The translations under genes and the position numbers were made by a program. 7,598 nucleotides of DNA from an uncultured Holophagales bacterium. Lineage in GTDB: Bacteria > Acidobacteriota > Thermoanaerobaculia > UBA5066. Positions 1 through 6,407 of the stretch are shown here, piece after piece. The notes beneath the pieces are model-generated. The model did not search any database and was not told the origin of the DNA. It worked only from the letters and a program-made list of their open reading frames with translations. How positions within the stretch are numbered: the stretch's first letter is position 1; each line of letters opens with the position of its first letter. The DNA is taken from positions 1-7,598 of the forward strand of contig CALBDV010000507.1 of assembly GCA_937927565.1 (NCBI GenBank), given 5' to 3'.

Positions 1-1
1 G

Positions 2-670
2 CAGGGCTTCGACTACGCCTACGACAAGCGGCTCTACGACCGCCTCGAGCACGGCGCCGCGCGGCCCGTCCGCGAGCACTTCCTCGCGGGCCTCGACTAC
101 CAGGACCGGCTCGCGCGGTTCCTCGAGAACCACGACGAGCCTCGCGCGGCCGCGACGTTCGCGCCAGAGGTCCACCGGGCTGCCGCCGTCGTCACGTTCT
201 TCAGCCCCGGCCTGAGGTTCTTCCACCAGGGGCAGCGCGAGGGGAAGCGGGTCCGGATCCCGGTCCACCTCGGGCGCGGGCCGGAAGAGACCCCGGACAC
301 CGGCCTCGCTGCGTTCTACGGTGGCCTCCTGGAGTGCCTGAAGGACCCCGCCTTCCGCGACGGACAGTGGCAGCTGCTGGAGTGCCGATCCGCGTGGGAC
401 GGGAACCCGACGTTCGACGACTTCGTTGCGTTTTCGTGGACGGGCCCGGGAGACCGGCGCCGCCTCGTCGTCGTCAATTACTCCGGGCACCAGAGCCAGT
501 GCTACGTGGCGATGCCGTGGGGCGATCTCGCAGGGCGCCACTGGTATCTCACCGACCGGCTGGGCCCGGACGCGTACGACCGCAGCGGCGATGACCTCGC
601 GGGGAAGGGGCTCTACCTCGACCTGTCCGCGTGGGGCGTCCACGTCTTCACCGTCTCCTGCCCCGACTGA
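2..670 (+). CDS. GH13 alpha-amylase-family glycosidase, C-terminal part (5' end outside window)
   Basis: An open frame enters from the left edge and gives 222 residues ending in TGA. Residues 39-48 read RFLENHDEPR, which matches the conserved region IV of GH13 enzymes; the Asp of NHD (residue 45) is the transition-state-stabilising catalytic residue in that family. The segment FFSPGLRFFHQGQREG follows, the usual last strand and helix of the (beta/alpha)8 barrel. The remainder (about residues 110-222), with VVVNYSG and a terminal LSAWGVHVF, looks like the beta-sandwich C-domain that closes amylase-like proteins. The nucleophile Asp and acid/base Glu would lie upstream of the window, so activity cannot be judged. 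By family it hydrolyses or rearranges alpha-glucans; the exact substrate is unknown. A hairpin lies 12 nt past the stop, so it probably ends its own transcript. Truncation is only the window edge. Confidence 0.85.
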   Translation, partial: QGFDYAYDKRLYDRLEHGAARPVREHFLAGLDYQDRLARFLENHDEPRAAATFAPEVHRAAAVVTFFSPGLRFFHQGQREGKRVRIPVHLGRGPEETPDTGLAAFYGGLLECLKDPAFRDGQWQLLECRSAWDGNPTFDDFVAFSWTGPGDRRRLVVVNYSGHQSQCYVAMPWGDLAGRHWYLTDRLGPDAYDRSGDDLAGKGLYLDLSAWGVHVFTVSCPD

Positions 671-681
671 ACGGAGGTTCT

Positions 682-707
682 CCGGCGATCGGACAGCGAT
701 TCGCCGG
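682..707 (+). terminator. Hairpin after the amylase-family gene
   Basis: CCGGCGATCG (682-691) pairs with CGATTCGCCGG (697-707) around a 5-nt loop, with one bulged T on the right arm. It starts 12 nt after the amylase stop codon. There is no T-tract after it, so it is either a weak intrinsic terminator or an mRNA 3'-end stabiliser. The rest of the 671-804 gap shows no small gene. TATCGT at 782-787 is a possible -10 for the next gene but has no matching -35. Confidence 0.4.
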
Positions 708-804
708 CCGGCGAGGAGGTCGGGCCAGGGCTTCCCGAGCTCGTTCATTGCCCGGAAGTCGCGCATCGGGGAGCCGTGGTCTATCGTCGGGAGAGGAGGA
801 CGGG

Positions 805-1335
805 ATGCGGATTGCTCGCGTAATGACCACGGTACTCGCTCTGGGGATGGCGGCCTGCTCCACGCTGGAGCTGAACACGGACTACAACCCGGGAACCGAC
901 TTCTCGGGGTATCGGACCTTCTCCTTCTCGGAAGGGGCGAAGCCGCGGAACCCCGTCGCCCGCAGGAGCGTCGAATACGCGATCACGATGGCCCTCGAGA
1001 GCAAGGGGCTGAAGAACGTCGAATCCGGCGGTGATCTCCTCATCTACGGGCACTTCGTCCAGGACGAGAAGATCCAGGTCGAGTCGTACGGCTACGGGAC
1101 GTACGGGTGGTACGGGTACGGTTGGGGCGGAGGCGTCACGACGACGACGGTGAGGAGGATCCCGGTCGGAACGATCATGATCGACCTCGTCGACGCGAAG
1201 AAGAAAGAGCTCGTCTGGCGCGGCATCATCAAGGACGAGATCTCGACGACGGCCTATCCCGAGGAGCGCGAACAGAAGGCGATCAAGGTCGCGAAGGAGC
1301 TCTTCGCGGGGTATCCGCCGGCTTCGAAGAAGTAG
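805..1335 (+). CDS. DUF4136-type outer-membrane lipoprotein (paralogue 1)
   Basis: 176 residues. The frame stays open upstream to about 631, but the ATG at 805 is chosen because GAGAGGAGGA (791-800) gives a strong ribosome binding site and the protein then starts with a proper lipoprotein signal: basic n-region, hydrophobic stretch and MAAC with Cys18. Ser at position +2 predicts outer-membrane sorting. The body (about 22-170) matches the DUF4136 lipoprotein pattern: TDYNPGTDFSGYRTFSF near the start, GTIMIDLVD and LVWRG further on, and a C-terminal helix with EREQKAIKVAKELF. A Gly/Tyr/Trp-rich segment (95-110) interrupts the fold just before the TTTTV strand. DUF4136 proteins have no established biochemical role; they are envelope lipoproteins. 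The gene at 6408-6929 is a gap-free paralogue with about half of residues identical by eye. It seems to be a single-gene unit between the hairpin at 682 and the promoter at 1367. Confidence 0.88.
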   Translation: MRIARVMTTVLALGMAACSTLELNTDYNPGTDFSGYRTFSFSEGAKPRNPVARRSVEYAITMALESKGLKNVESGGDLLIYGHFVQDEKIQVESYGYGTYGWYGYGWGGGVTTTTVRRIPVGTIMIDLVDAKKKELVWRGIIKDEISTTAYPEEREQKAIKVAKELFAGYPPASKK

Positions 1336-1362
1336 AGGCCTCCCCTGCAGAGCTTCTTTTTT
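1326..1362 (+). terminator. Possible long-loop terminator with T-tract
   Basis: AAGAAG at the very end of the coding region (1327-1332) can pair with CTTCTT (1353-1358), and the right arm runs into six Ts (1357-1362), the only such T-run in this GC-rich neighbourhood. The loop is about 20 nt, so the stem is weak. The T-run also lies just upstream of the candidate -35 of the next gene, so it may be promoter flank rather than a terminator. Confidence 0.3.
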
Positions 1363-1366
1363 GGGG

Positions 1367-1394
1367 TTGTCCGGCGAAACTCGACGACTAGACT
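1367..1394 (+). promoter_or_regulatory. Promoter for a leaderless transcript
   Basis: TTGTCC (1367-1372) and TAGACT (1389-1394) sit 16 bp apart, a good sigma-70-like arrangement. The -10 ends only 6 nt before the ATG at 1401, so transcription would start at or next to the start codon. No Shine-Dalgarno sequence is present in the 20 nt before the ATG. Both facts fit a leaderless mRNA of the TANNNT-type described in several bacterial groups. The box match is seen in the sequence; the start site is inferred. Confidence 0.5.
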
Positions 1395-1400
1395 GTAGAC

Positions 1401-2033
1401 ATGAGCGTTGCCCGACTTCCCGCCGCCTTCCTCAGCCTCCTCCTCTCTGCGGCCGGACAGGCCGGCGCAGATCCGCCTGCGACTCCGGCCGCGAAGCCGG
1501 AGTCCGCGCCGCAGCACGTGACCGCCCCTTCTCTACCGGGTCAGCCGAACAAGCAGGGCGTCGTCAAGCCGGACACCGGAATGCCGACGGACTCGGAGGG
1601 GTACGCCATCACGAAGCGATACGAACCCGGGTCGGCTCCGGCCGGGACCGCGCCGCAGTCCGGCTCGAAGGACGCCTCGAAAGCCGGGGGCACCACGGCG
1701 GGGGCCGCCTCGAGCGCCCCTGCGAAGGCCCCGAACATCCCCATCGGTCCTGCGCCGACGGGAAAAGGCATGGCGACGGGCGCCAACTACGTCACCGTGC
1801 GTGGCACGCTCGTCGCGCTCGAGGACGGCAAGTCGGTCACGATCAAGCTCCAGAAGACCGGCACGGAGAACACCTACACCCTAGCCCCGGGCGCCACCAT
1901 CGGAAATGACGTCGCCCCCGGGAAGCTCGTCCGTGTCCGCGTAAACGCCGCCGCGAAGGGAAAGGTCGCGGACAAGGTCGAGATCGTCCCGCCCGCAACG
2001 CCGGCTGCGGCGAAGAAGGAAGGTGCCCTGTGA
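1401..2033 (+). CDS. Exported protein with low-complexity linker and C-terminal OB-like beta domain
   Basis: 210 residues. The start is well fixed: an in-frame TAG at 1389-1391 leaves ATG 1401 as the first usable start, and it opens a clear Sec signal peptide (1-23, cleavage likely after AGA). Residues 24-127 are Ala/Pro/Gly/Ser-rich and probably disordered. Residues 128-196 form a small beta-strand-rich unit (YVTVRGTLVALEDGKSVTIKL, then PGKLVRVRV and VADKVEIV), which resembles the OB-like folds of DUF5666-type exported proteins; the family assignment is tentative. A Lys/Ala tail ends the protein. I do not recognise a specific function; binding to a polymer or another envelope protein is possible but not shown. 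The GTG of the next gene overlaps the stop codon, so the two proteins are made together and may act together. Confidence 0.8.
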   Translation: MSVARLPAAFLSLLLSAAGQAGADPPATPAAKPESAPQHVTAPSLPGQPNKQGVVKPDTGMPTDSEGYAITKRYEPGSAPAGTAPQSGSKDASKAGGTTAGAASSAPAKAPNIPIGPAPTGKGMATGANYVTVRGTLVALEDGKSVTIKLQKTGTENTYTLAPGATIGNDVAPGKLVRVRVNAAAKGKVADKVEIVPPATPAAAKKEGAL

Positions 2034-2608
2034 GAGTTCGTCTCGCGCTCCCCGTCGGTCTCGTGGCCGCGCTCGCCGTCGCCGCTCCCGCCCCGGCGCA
2101 GCAGGCTCCTGCCAAGGGAGGAGTCCTCGAGGCGGGCTACACGATGCTGAAGGCCACGGTCGTGAGCGTCGACCTGAAGACTCGCGAGGTCGAGCTCCGC
2201 GACGAGACCGGGAAGCCCTTCACGATCACCGCCAACGAAGCGGTGAAGAACCTCGACCAGGTCCGGCCGGGCGACGTCATCAACGCGACCTTGAGCGAAT
2301 CGACCGCCTACCTGGTGAAGAAACCGGGCCAGGCGGTGCCCGGAACCGTCGCTTCGGCGAGCGGAGACAGCGGCAAGGCCGGAGAAAAGCCGAAGGGGGA
2401 AGCCAGGAAGGTGACGACGAAGACGGTGACCGTCGCCGCCATCGACCCGAAGGCTCCGAGCGTCACGTTCAAGGATTCCAACGGAAAGATCGACACGATC
2501 CCCGTCAAGGACCCGTCCAGGCTCGTCGGCGTGAAGGTGGGCGATCTCGTCGAACTCTCGTACACCGAGGCCATCGCGTTCACGGTCGAGCGGGGGACGA
2601 AGAAGTAG
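2030..2608 (+). CDS. Exported protein with two tandem OB-like beta repeats
   Basis: 192 residues starting at GTG 2030, which overlaps the previous stop as GTGA; AAGGAAGG (2016-2023) is a well-placed ribosome binding site. Residues 1-23 are a Sec signal peptide ending APA before QQ. Two similar units follow: residues 40-98 (KATVVSVDLKTREVELRDE, QVRPGDVINATLSESTAYLV) and residues 130-188 (TKTVTVAAIDPKAPSVTFKD, GVKVGDLVELSYTEAIAFTV). Each has about five predicted strands and a conserved V-x-x-GD turn before the last two strands, as in OB-like folds. A Gly/Lys-rich linker (99-127) joins them. The last strand of the preceding protein's domain is similar in plan, so the operon may encode three copies of one fold. 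No catalytic motif is visible and the role is unknown. A strong hairpin follows 26 nt after the stop. Confidence 0.82.
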   Translation: MRVRLALPVGLVAALAVAAPAPAQQAPAKGGVLEAGYTMLKATVVSVDLKTREVELRDETGKPFTITANEAVKNLDQVRPGDVINATLSESTAYLVKKPGQAVPGTVASASGDSGKAGEKPKGEARKVTTKTVTVAAIDPKAPSVTFKDSNGKIDTIPVKDPSRLVGVKVGDLVELSYTEAIAFTVERGTKK

Positions 2609-2634
2609 ATCGCCCGGCCCTCAGTGCCACCTCA

Positions 2635-2666
2635 CGGCCCGGCCGGAATCCGTTCCAGCCGGGCCG
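2635..2666 (+). terminator. Strong intergenic hairpin between convergent genes
   Basis: CGGCCCGGC (2635-2643) pairs exactly with GCCGGGCCG (2658-2666). After a single C/A mismatch, four more pairs (GGAA with TTCC) close a TCCG tetraloop. The right arm is followed by TTCGATTT, a poor T-tract. It lies 26 nt after the stop at 2608 and 13 nt from the stop of the opposing gene at 2680, so it probably ends transcription from the plus-strand operon and may act in both directions. Confidence 0.6.
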
Positions 2667-2679
2667 TTCGATTTGCGGA

Positions 2680-2928
2680 TCAGTAGTGTCCCACCCTCGC
2701 ACCGCCGTAGTAGCCACCGACGGGCGGACGGACGACGACCGCCCCGTAGCCCCCCCCGTAGCAGCAGCCCGCGCCGTAGTAGCCGCCGTAGCCGGCATAA
2801 CCGTAGCCGTAGCCGACGTAGGTGGTCGAGTATCCGTAGTCCCCCGAAGACTCGCAGGCCGGAAGGACGATCGCGAGCACGACGATGGCCAGGATCGAGA
2901 GGACGCGGGTGATGTGCTTCTGCTTCAT
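2680..2928 (-). CDS. Small Gly/Tyr-rich lipoprotein
   Basis: 82 residues from ATG at 2928-2926. An upstream in-frame ATG exists, but this one follows a purine-rich site (GAGGGAGAGAAGAG) and gives a textbook lipoprotein signal: MKQKH, a hydrophobic core, then LPAC with Cys25. Glu at +2 does not call for inner-membrane retention, so the mature protein is predicted on the outer membrane. The mature part (about 57 residues) is dominated by Gly and Tyr (14 Tyr), with runs such as YGYGYAGYGGYYG, a CC pair, and a VVVRPPVGGYYGG motif. It has no recognisable domain. It follows the VOC gene on the same strand with a 17-nt gap and is probably co-transcribed with it. Similar Gly/Tyr tracts occur inside both DUF4136 proteins in this window. 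Its function is unknown; a surface or structural coat role is only a guess. Confidence 0.75.
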   Translation of the reverse strand: MKQKHITRVLSILAIVVLAIVLPACESSGDYGYSTTYVGYGYGYAGYGGYYGAGCCYGGGYGAVVVRPPVGGYYGGARVGHY

Positions 2929-2945
2929 GGCTCTTCTCTCCCTCT

Positions 2946-3851
2946 TCACTTCGCCGGCTCGTCGATCGGCCACTTCTGGAGCGCGAGGGCGGCGCCGCTG
3001 GGATCGGTCACGATTGCGAGAGTTCCGTTCCTCACCTCGGGCTTCGGGGCCAGGAGAACCCGGCCTCCGAGGGCTTCGGCCTTCTTCGCCGCCGCCGCCG
3101 CGTCCGCGACGCGGACATACGGGAGCCAGTTGGAGCGGACTTCCTTCCAGGGGGTCGCGTAGAGACCGGCTCGGGGCTTGTCACCGACCTTGAACGCGAA
3201 GTAGTCCACGTTCGCGCCGCCGTCGACCCGATCCGCGGTGTATCCAAAGACGTCCTTGTAGAACTCGAGGGCGCGAACGGCGTCTTCGGCCACGTATTCC
3301 ATCCAGAGGAAGGATCCCTCGGGAACGACGTCCACATCCGGAGGATCACCCCTGGTGATCCTGGCGAGACCCAGGATGGCGCCCTGCGGGTCGACGACCA
3401 CGGCAGCCCTGGCGTTGGAACCGACGGGCCCGGGCTCGCGCAGGACCTTGCAGTTCCGGCTCCGCATCGCGGCGACGGTCTTGTCGACGTCGGCCACGGA
3501 GACGTAGCTCAGCCACGTCGAGGAGGGGGTGTCGGCCTTCATCGCGGAAACGTCGACGATGCCGCCGATGGGAACCCCCGCCAGGCGAATCGCCTTGTAG
3601 GGGTTCTCGCGCCCCTTCTGGACCTCGAACGTCCAGCCGAAGAGGCCCGCGTAGAACTTCTCGACGGCCGGGGAGTCGGTCGTGAGGAGGTCGTGCCAGA
3701 CGAACTTGCCTGGAATCGTCGGACGCGGGGTCTCGGGGGCGGCCGCCCGAAGCGCCGCGGTGGTGACCAGGGCAATGGTCGGGACGAGAACCGCCACCGC
3801 TGCGACGAGGCGCCCCCTGCGTTTCCAGATCCCGGCTTCTGTTCCTGCCAT
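2946..3851 (-). CDS. Membrane-anchored protein with two VOC (glyoxalase-like) domains
   Basis: 301 residues from ATG 3851-3849, preceded by GGAAGGAG about 10 nt upstream; an in-frame ATG at 3914 is possible but lacks such a site. Residues 10-14 are basic (KRRGR) and 15-34 form a hydrophobic segment, so the protein has an uncleaved anchor or a signal peptide ending near AAA (36-38). Two VOC domains follow: 49-165 and 181-296. They share WHDLLT/WMEYVA, KFYAGLFGW/EFYKDVFGY, WLSYVSVAD/WLPYVRVAD and VVDPQGA/VTDPSGA. VOC domains make metal-dependent lyases, dioxygenases and drug-binding proteins. Here His53 and Glu185 sit where first-strand metal ligands normally lie, but the equivalent last-strand position shows no obvious Glu in domain 1, so catalysis is uncertain. 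The closest general type is the two-domain CFP30B-like VOC family, usually cytoplasmic; export is unusual. It lies upstream of the small Gly/Tyr lipoprotein gene. Confidence 0.85.
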   Translation of the reverse strand: MAGTEAGIWKRRGRLVAAVAVLVPTIALVTTAALRAAAPETPRPTIPGKFVWHDLLTTDSPAVEKFYAGLFGWTFEVQKGRENPYKAIRLAGVPIGGIVDVSAMKADTPSSTWLSYVSVADVDKTVAAMRSRNCKVLREPGPVGSNARAAVVVDPQGAILGLARITRGDPPDVDVVPEGSFLWMEYVAEDAVRALEFYKDVFGYTADRVDGGANVDYFAFKVGDKPRAGLYATPWKEVRSNWLPYVRVADAAAAAKKAEALGGRVLLAPKPEVRNGTLAIVTDPSGAALALQKWPIDEPAK

Positions 3852-3991
3852 CGGAGTCTGCTCCTTCCCGAAGCCGGACCGCTCACCCGTTCTTCGCTGA
3901 CGGCGGCACGGCATCGCTCGGCGGGAGGTTACACCGGGCCGCGTCGTCGGCCAGGACCGGCGCTCCGATTCCGGGAGCCCCTTCGGGCAGG

Positions 3992-4020
3992 ACCGGACGC
4001 GGGGACGGTCGGCGTCCGGT
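3992..4020. promoter_or_regulatory. Inverted repeat abutting a possible -10 box (operator candidate)
   Basis: ACCGGACGC (3992-4000) and GCGTCCGGT (4012-4020) are a perfect 9-bp inverted repeat with an 11-nt spacer. TAGACT (4021-4026), the same hexamer as the -10 candidate at 1389, follows at once. No convincing -35 is visible, which would fit a promoter needing an activator or masked by a repressor. CAGGACCGG overlaps the left arm (3988-3996) and recurs at 3952-3960. The site lies in the divergent gap 3852-4064, which otherwise shows no gene. A simple RNA hairpin is the alternative. Confidence 0.35.
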
Positions 4021-4064
4021 TAGACTTCCTCCGTCCCGGCGATCGGGCATTCGGGAGGAAGCAC

Positions 4065-4685
4065 GTGAGAGCAGCTATCGCCCTGTCCGCCCTGTTCGTC
4101 TTTGCCGCTCCGGCCGCGTGGTCCCAGGGGACGGATGACCCCCCGACGCTCTTCGAGCGCTGGCAGGCGCGCAAGGAAAAGAGCCCTGCCCTCGAGCAGA
4201 AGCTCCTGACGGCCATCGACGTCATGAAGAAAGTCGCCTGGATGGAAGGGCGTTGGGACGTGACCGAGAAGGTCTACAAGACCGGAACGACGCCCGAGCT
4301 GGTGGCGAAAGGAACGCGCGAGTCGAGGGTCGACCTCGACGGCCGATGCCTCGTCTCGAGGCAGACGGTCGGGAACCTGAAGACGATCGACGCCCTCATC
4401 TACGACGCCTACCAGGGGTACTGGTTCCGGCAGATCATGACGAACGGCGGCCGGGGAGCGCTCCAGCCCCTCGTCGCCACGAGCAGCTGGGACAACGGTG
4501 GGCTCACCCTCTCCGGGTCGCTCTGGGCATTCGGCGAGAAGGCGGACGTGCGGGTGAGGATCCAGAAGGAGTCGGACGACGCGTATTACGAGATCTTCGA
4601 GGAGAGGCTCGCCGGGGCGATCCGCCCGATCCTCGAGTATCGCTACACGCGCGTTCCTGCGACTCAGCCGGCCCCGAAGAAGTAG
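4065..4685 (+). CDS. Exported DUF1579-like (lipocalin-type) protein
   Basis: 206 residues from GTG 4065; GGGAGGAA (4053-4060) is well spaced and the product begins with a signal peptide (1-20, AAWS before QG). The frame is open far upstream, but those residues look like non-coding translation. After a helical stretch with LFERWQARKEKSPALEQKLL (29-48) comes WMEGRWDV (59-66), then DLDGRCLVSR, IDALIYDAYQGYWFRQIM, SSWDNGGLTLSG and YYEIFEERL. The order of 'x-G-x-W', 'LDGR', 'YD..Q..W' and alternating strands matches DUF1579 and related eight-stranded barrel proteins, which are thought to bind small hydrophobic ligands; this is pattern recognition, not proof. The next gene starts 9 nt after the stop, so it is likely co-expressed with the MscS-family channel. 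The substrate is unknown. Confidence 0.72.
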   Translation: MRAAIALSALFVFAAPAAWSQGTDDPPTLFERWQARKEKSPALEQKLLTAIDVMKKVAWMEGRWDVTEKVYKTGTTPELVAKGTRESRVDLDGRCLVSRQTVGNLKTIDALIYDAYQGYWFRQIMTNGGRGALQPLVATSSWDNGGLTLSGSLWAFGEKADVRVRIQKESDDAYYEIFEERLAGAIRPILEYRYTRVPATQPAPKK

Positions 4686-4694
4686 TTGCGACCA

Positions 4695-6305
4695 ATGAGG
4701 CGAGCTTCCGCGACGGCGGTCCTCGCGCTCCTTATCTCGGTCCACGCTCCGTGCGCCCGGGCCGCCGGCGCCACGGGCGCGCCGCCTCCGCCGGCGCCCG
4801 CTCAGGTAACGGTCGGCCCGCGTGTCGTCGCAACGCTCCGCGCCGAGCTCTTCGGAAAGACCCCGGCCGTGCGGGCCCACGAGGCGACCCGGAACCTCGA
4901 CGAGATCGTCCGCGGGAAAGCGTGGGGCAGAGTCGAGGTTCGAACCGAACCGATCGGCAGGATCGTCTTCGTCGGTTCCCGGATGGTGTTCGGCCTCGTA
5001 CCCGGAGACCTCGACCCTGAGGGCGGCGAGACGCTGGACACGGTCGCCGCGGCGATCACGAGAAGCCTCTCTCAGGGGCTCGCGGAGATGCGCGAGAGAC
5101 GGAGCGGAAAGGAGCTCTTCTTCGCGGTCCTCTGGAGTCTCTTCGCGACGGCGCTGTTCGTCCTTCTCGCCGGATCCCTCCGGCGCCTCCGCCAGTTTCT
5201 CGAACGGCGCTTCGTCATCCTGACCCAGCGAATCGCCGCACGCCTCGAGGCCGGAGGGAAGGGGTTCGTTCCCCTGCTCTGGATGACCCAGGCCGTGACC
5301 TGGGCCGTCCGGATCGCCATCGCTCTCGGGCACTTCTTCGTGGCGTACCTCTGGCTGACCTACGTGCTGAGGCGCTTCCCCTGGACCCGGGCCTGGGGCG
5401 AGGAGCTCGGTCAGTTCCTCTCCTCGACGGCGAGGGCCTTCGGGGCCGGCGTTCTCCGGCAGCTCCCCGACCTCGCCATCGTGGTGTTCATCGCTCTCCT
5501 CACGCGGCTCCTCGTGAAGCTGTCGAACGCGTTCTTCGACGCGATCGAGGCCGGGCGGCTGAAGGTCCCCGAAGCCCTCTCCGAGACGGCGAAACCGACG
5601 CGGCGCCTCACGGCCGGGGTGCTCTGGATCTTCGCGCTCATCATGGCTTTCCCCTACCTGCCGGGAAGCGGGACCGACGCGTTCAAGGGGGTCAGCGTCG
5701 TCCTCGGCGTGATGATCTCCCTCGGCTCGACGACGATCGTCGGGCAGGTCTTCAGCGGCTTCATGCTCCTCTACGCGCGCGTCTTCAAGATCGGCGACTA
5801 CGTTCGGATCGGCGACGTGGAAGGGACCGTGGAGGCGCAGGGCCTCTTCGCCACGAAGATCACGACGCCCTGGAACGACGAGCTGTCGATCCCGAACGCC
5901 GTCGTGGCGTCGGCCACGCTCCGGAATCACTCGAGGTCCAAGCGCCCGGGCGGCCCGCTCCTCGCCACGCGGGTGACGATCGGCTACGACGCGGCCTGGC
6001 GACAGGTCGAGTCGCTCCTCCTCCTCGCCGCGGACCGCACGGAGGGCCTGAGCAAGGACCCGGCCCCGTTCGTCCGCCACTGGTCGCTCCAGGATTTCTA
6101 CGTCGAGTACGAACTGAACGCCCACATCGGGCGGCCTGCCGACCGGATCGCCGTCCTGACGGCCCTTCACGCGAACATCCAGGATGCGTTCAACGAGCAC
6201 GGGGTCCAGATCATGTCGCCGCACTACCTGGGGGATCCGGAATCCGCGAAGGTCGTTCCGCCGGAAAAATGGTACCCGGCGCCTGCCCGGCGGAAGGCGG
6301 ACTGA
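4695..6305 (+). CDS. MscS-family mechanosensitive channel with periplasmic N-terminal domain
   Basis: 536 residues from ATG 4695; a TTG at 4686, directly after the preceding stop, is an alternative start adding three residues. Residues 1-24 form a signal peptide ending RAA. A soluble periplasmic region (about 25-135) follows, then membrane segments near 141-162, 200-226, 260-278, 306-322 and the pore helix 330-364. The pore helix aligns without gaps to E. coli MscS TM3: hydrophobic gate positions L105 and L109 correspond to V339 and L343, and G104 to G338. The beta domain then shows KIGDYVRIGDVEGTV (365-379) and the IPN motif (P400, N401), followed by RNHSR. The cytoplasmic alpha/beta domain ends near the YLGDP segment. 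Such channels open under membrane tension and release solutes during osmotic downshock. At 536 residues it is longer than MscS (286), because of the N-terminal extension and extra helices. It is coupled to the DUF1579-like gene upstream. Confidence 0.92.
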   Translation: MRRASATAVLALLISVHAPCARAAGATGAPPPPAPAQVTVGPRVVATLRAELFGKTPAVRAHEATRNLDEIVRGKAWGRVEVRTEPIGRIVFVGSRMVFGLVPGDLDPEGGETLDTVAAAITRSLSQGLAEMRERRSGKELFFAVLWSLFATALFVLLAGSLRRLRQFLERRFVILTQRIAARLEAGGKGFVPLLWMTQAVTWAVRIAIALGHFFVAYLWLTYVLRRFPWTRAWGEELGQFLSSTARAFGAGVLRQLPDLAIVVFIALLTRLLVKLSNAFFDAIEAGRLKVPEALSETAKPTRRLTAGVLWIFALIMAFPYLPGSGTDAFKGVSVVLGVMISLGSTTIVGQVFSGFMLLYARVFKIGDYVRIGDVEGTVEAQGLFATKITTPWNDELSIPNAVVASATLRNHSRSKRPGGPLLATRVTIGYDAAWRQVESLLLLAADRTEGLSKDPAPFVRHWSLQDFYVEYELNAHIGRPADRIAVLTALHANIQDAFNEHGVQIMSPHYLGDPESAKVVPPEKWYPAPARRKAD

Positions 6306-6325
6306 TCGAAATTCGGCAACGATGC

Positions 6326-6363
6326 AACCCGGAGCTGGGAACGGACAGTCAGGTTCCCGGGTT
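6326..6363 (+). terminator. Hairpin(s) between the channel gene and the second DUF4136 gene
   Basis: AACCCGG (6326-6332) can pair with CCGGGTT (6357-6363), and GGGAAC (6337-6342) with GTTCCC (6353-6358). The two helices clash by two bases, so they form either one bulged hairpin or two competing folds. No T-tract follows. TATGCT at 6363-6368 is a possible -10 for the next gene and directly abuts the right arm. Confidence 0.3.
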
Positions 6364-6407
6364 ATGCTGAAATAGGTGCAGTGAACAACTCCCGAAGGAG
6401 GATTCCG

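Noticed and set aside
1084..1134. Short Gly/Tyr codon repeats (tacggs units) as a possible tandem DNA repeat
   Set aside because: The periodicity is explained by the Gly/Tyr-rich protein segment; units are irregular and show no DNA-level repeat beyond the codons.
2023..3162. Plus-strand open frame of 379 residues across the 2030-2608 gene and the minus-strand genes
   Set aside because: Its composition is Arg/Gly/Pro-rich and without pattern, it crosses the strong hairpin at 2635-2666, and it conflicts with three better supported genes.
3693..4064. Upstream extension of the 4065 gene in the same frame
   Set aside because: These residues lack any domain, overlap the divergent VOC gene and would bury the signal peptide that begins at GTG 4065 next to a good ribosome binding site.
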